The translations under genes were made by a program, and so were the position numbers. Of a DNA stretch of 64,000 nucleotides, positions 62,891 through 64,000 are shown piece by piece. Numbering within the stretch: the first letter of the stretch is position 1; every line of letters begins with the position of its first letter. The notes beneath the pieces were generated by a model. It saw only the letters and a list, made by a program, of their open reading frames with translations. It did no database searches and was not told where the DNA came from. The stretch is taken from positions 16,745,001 to 16,809,000 of the forward strand of contig OY727095.1 in NCBI GenBank assembly GCA_963402885.1, written 5' to 3'. The stretch comes from Antedon bifida (taxonomy: Eukaryota > Echinodermata > Crinoidea > Comatulida > Antedonidae).

Positions 62891-64000
62891 AGGTGATCAT
62901 TTAGAATAAAATGATCACCTATTGTTATTGTATGAAATCTTTATTGGTTTTCCGCAACGAAGTTGCAGGAAAACCTCTTGTGATTGTACGAAATCATCAA
63001 CTTTTTATTAGTTATCCGCATTCAGCGGATAACTCCTTGTAACTGTCCTGTTTCATCATCTTTTTTTCTTCATCTTTCTTTCTGTCATTTTTGTGCAGAG
63101 CGTATCTCTAAAACGTGTAAAGTTAACATTTCATAACTTTGTCAACATATGGGCATTCACGTGAAGTTGTGCTTTTCTATTTTTGAATGATGTCAGAGTT
63201 GCGCAACATGACTTACGCGTGTTTTTATGAATTTCGCATATTTAACATAGATCGAAAACCATATAACAATTTATATTGAAACTTAGCAAAAGTTTAATTT
63301 ATGTTTTGCGCTAACTTTTTGTGCCAAAAAAATGTCATGTTTTACAAAAAGTTACGCGCGCACGCGCGTTTAAAATTTTAATATGCGAAAAAAAAATTTC
63401 TAATCAACTTTCTACGCGTTTCATGTCATTTTGAGCATGTCAAAAATTCCCACGTGCGCGCAATTTTTTACGCACGCGGTGCGCACGTAGCGTTAAAAAC
63501 ATAATTTTTTCGAATGATTTATGTTTTTCCAGCCTTTTCTAGTAATATTACTAAGTTTTAAACAATTTCGACTTAAAATTACGTCATACGAGCACGTAGA
63601 ATTGGACAATTTTCGCACATTTTTGATGAAAAAGTTCAAAAATTCGTAAAAAGTATGCCTTTTTTTAAACAGTCGTAATTTCTAAACTGGACGGTCAACT
63701 TTTTGTGGATGACATATTCTTGAAGTTGATGAGTTGTAGATATCGGATCATGTATTAATATGGTTAACCGGACATTGTGACGTCATCGTATGGCCACGCG
63801 AATATAAAATATATGATTTTTGTATCTTTCGTCATAGCTCATCACATTTAATAGAGCGCATCTACACTTATCCGTTTTCCATTTTCACCCCGATTTTGAT
63901 AGTGTCTAGGTCAATCAACTATCTTTCGCATGAGTTAAAAATATTTTAATTTTTATTACGTCATTATGTCTAAAAACGTCAATAACGTGGGTCACTTATT
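62891..64000 (+). mobile_element. Three stacked Helentron-like 5' ends (A, D, C) running off the window
   Basis: Hairpins start at 62891 (A), 62946 (D) and 63010 (C), each in the T-rich leader of the one before, followed by a C-type body up to the window edge. No 3' ends are reached. Confidence 0.7.

Overview
The window is eukaryotic, AT-rich and repeat-dominated. It has introns with GT/AG borders, ROCO-family exons and a wide range of animal transposable elements. The exon content, retroelement types and frequent 'TAGGCCTA'-type motifs suggest a marine invertebrate, perhaps an echinoderm or another deuterostome. This is inference only; no species-diagnostic gene is present. No CRISPR array, operon or prokaryotic feature was seen.

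Layout. 1-917: 3'-truncated Ty1/copia integrase entering from the left edge. 2.2-4.5 kb, minus strand: six exons of a ROCO protein (end of Roc plus COR and C-terminal region). 4.6-19.1 kb: a stack of about 1.5-kb Helentron/HINE-like rolling-circle elements inserted into one another, with a Penelope-like fragment and a TTAA MITE inside. 19.1-27.05 kb: a broken Helitron/Helentron PIF1 helicase directly behind one of those 5' termini. It is split by a 750-bp hAT-like element and by a 6.16-kb long-TIR element, which itself holds a classical Helitron and a TTAA MITE. 27.05-31.9 kb: a nearly identical second copy of 20.6-26.0 kb. 32.5-33.0 kb, plus strand: two exons with a Roc GTPase P-loop. 33.2-33.5 kb: Harbinger-like MITE. 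34.6-38.4 kb, minus: Ty3/gypsy integrase fragment with a candidate long LTR, joined to a rearranged Penelope-like element (38.3-39.0 kb). 39.2-39.55 kb: two tRNA-Val-like sequences. 41.66-47.68 kb: a hAT-like element with an almost intact, very young Ty3/gypsy retrotransposon nested in it. 47.7-55 kb: mostly non-coding, with hairpins, an 89-bp tandem repeat, a second hAT-like element and a pogo/Tigger-like MITE. 55.0-64.0 kb: a second stack of nested Helentron-like elements.

The most notable structure is the Helentron-like family. Each element opens with a hairpin and closes with the inverse of that hairpin's arm, a second short hairpin and CTAG. At least four terminal subtypes (called A, B, C and D here) have matching 5' and 3' ends. 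New copies repeatedly land in the T-rich tract just inside the 5' hairpin of an older copy, so the 55-63 kb stack reads like correctly nested brackets. The only real host genes visible are the two partial ROCO genes, on opposite strands and covering complementary parts of the protein.
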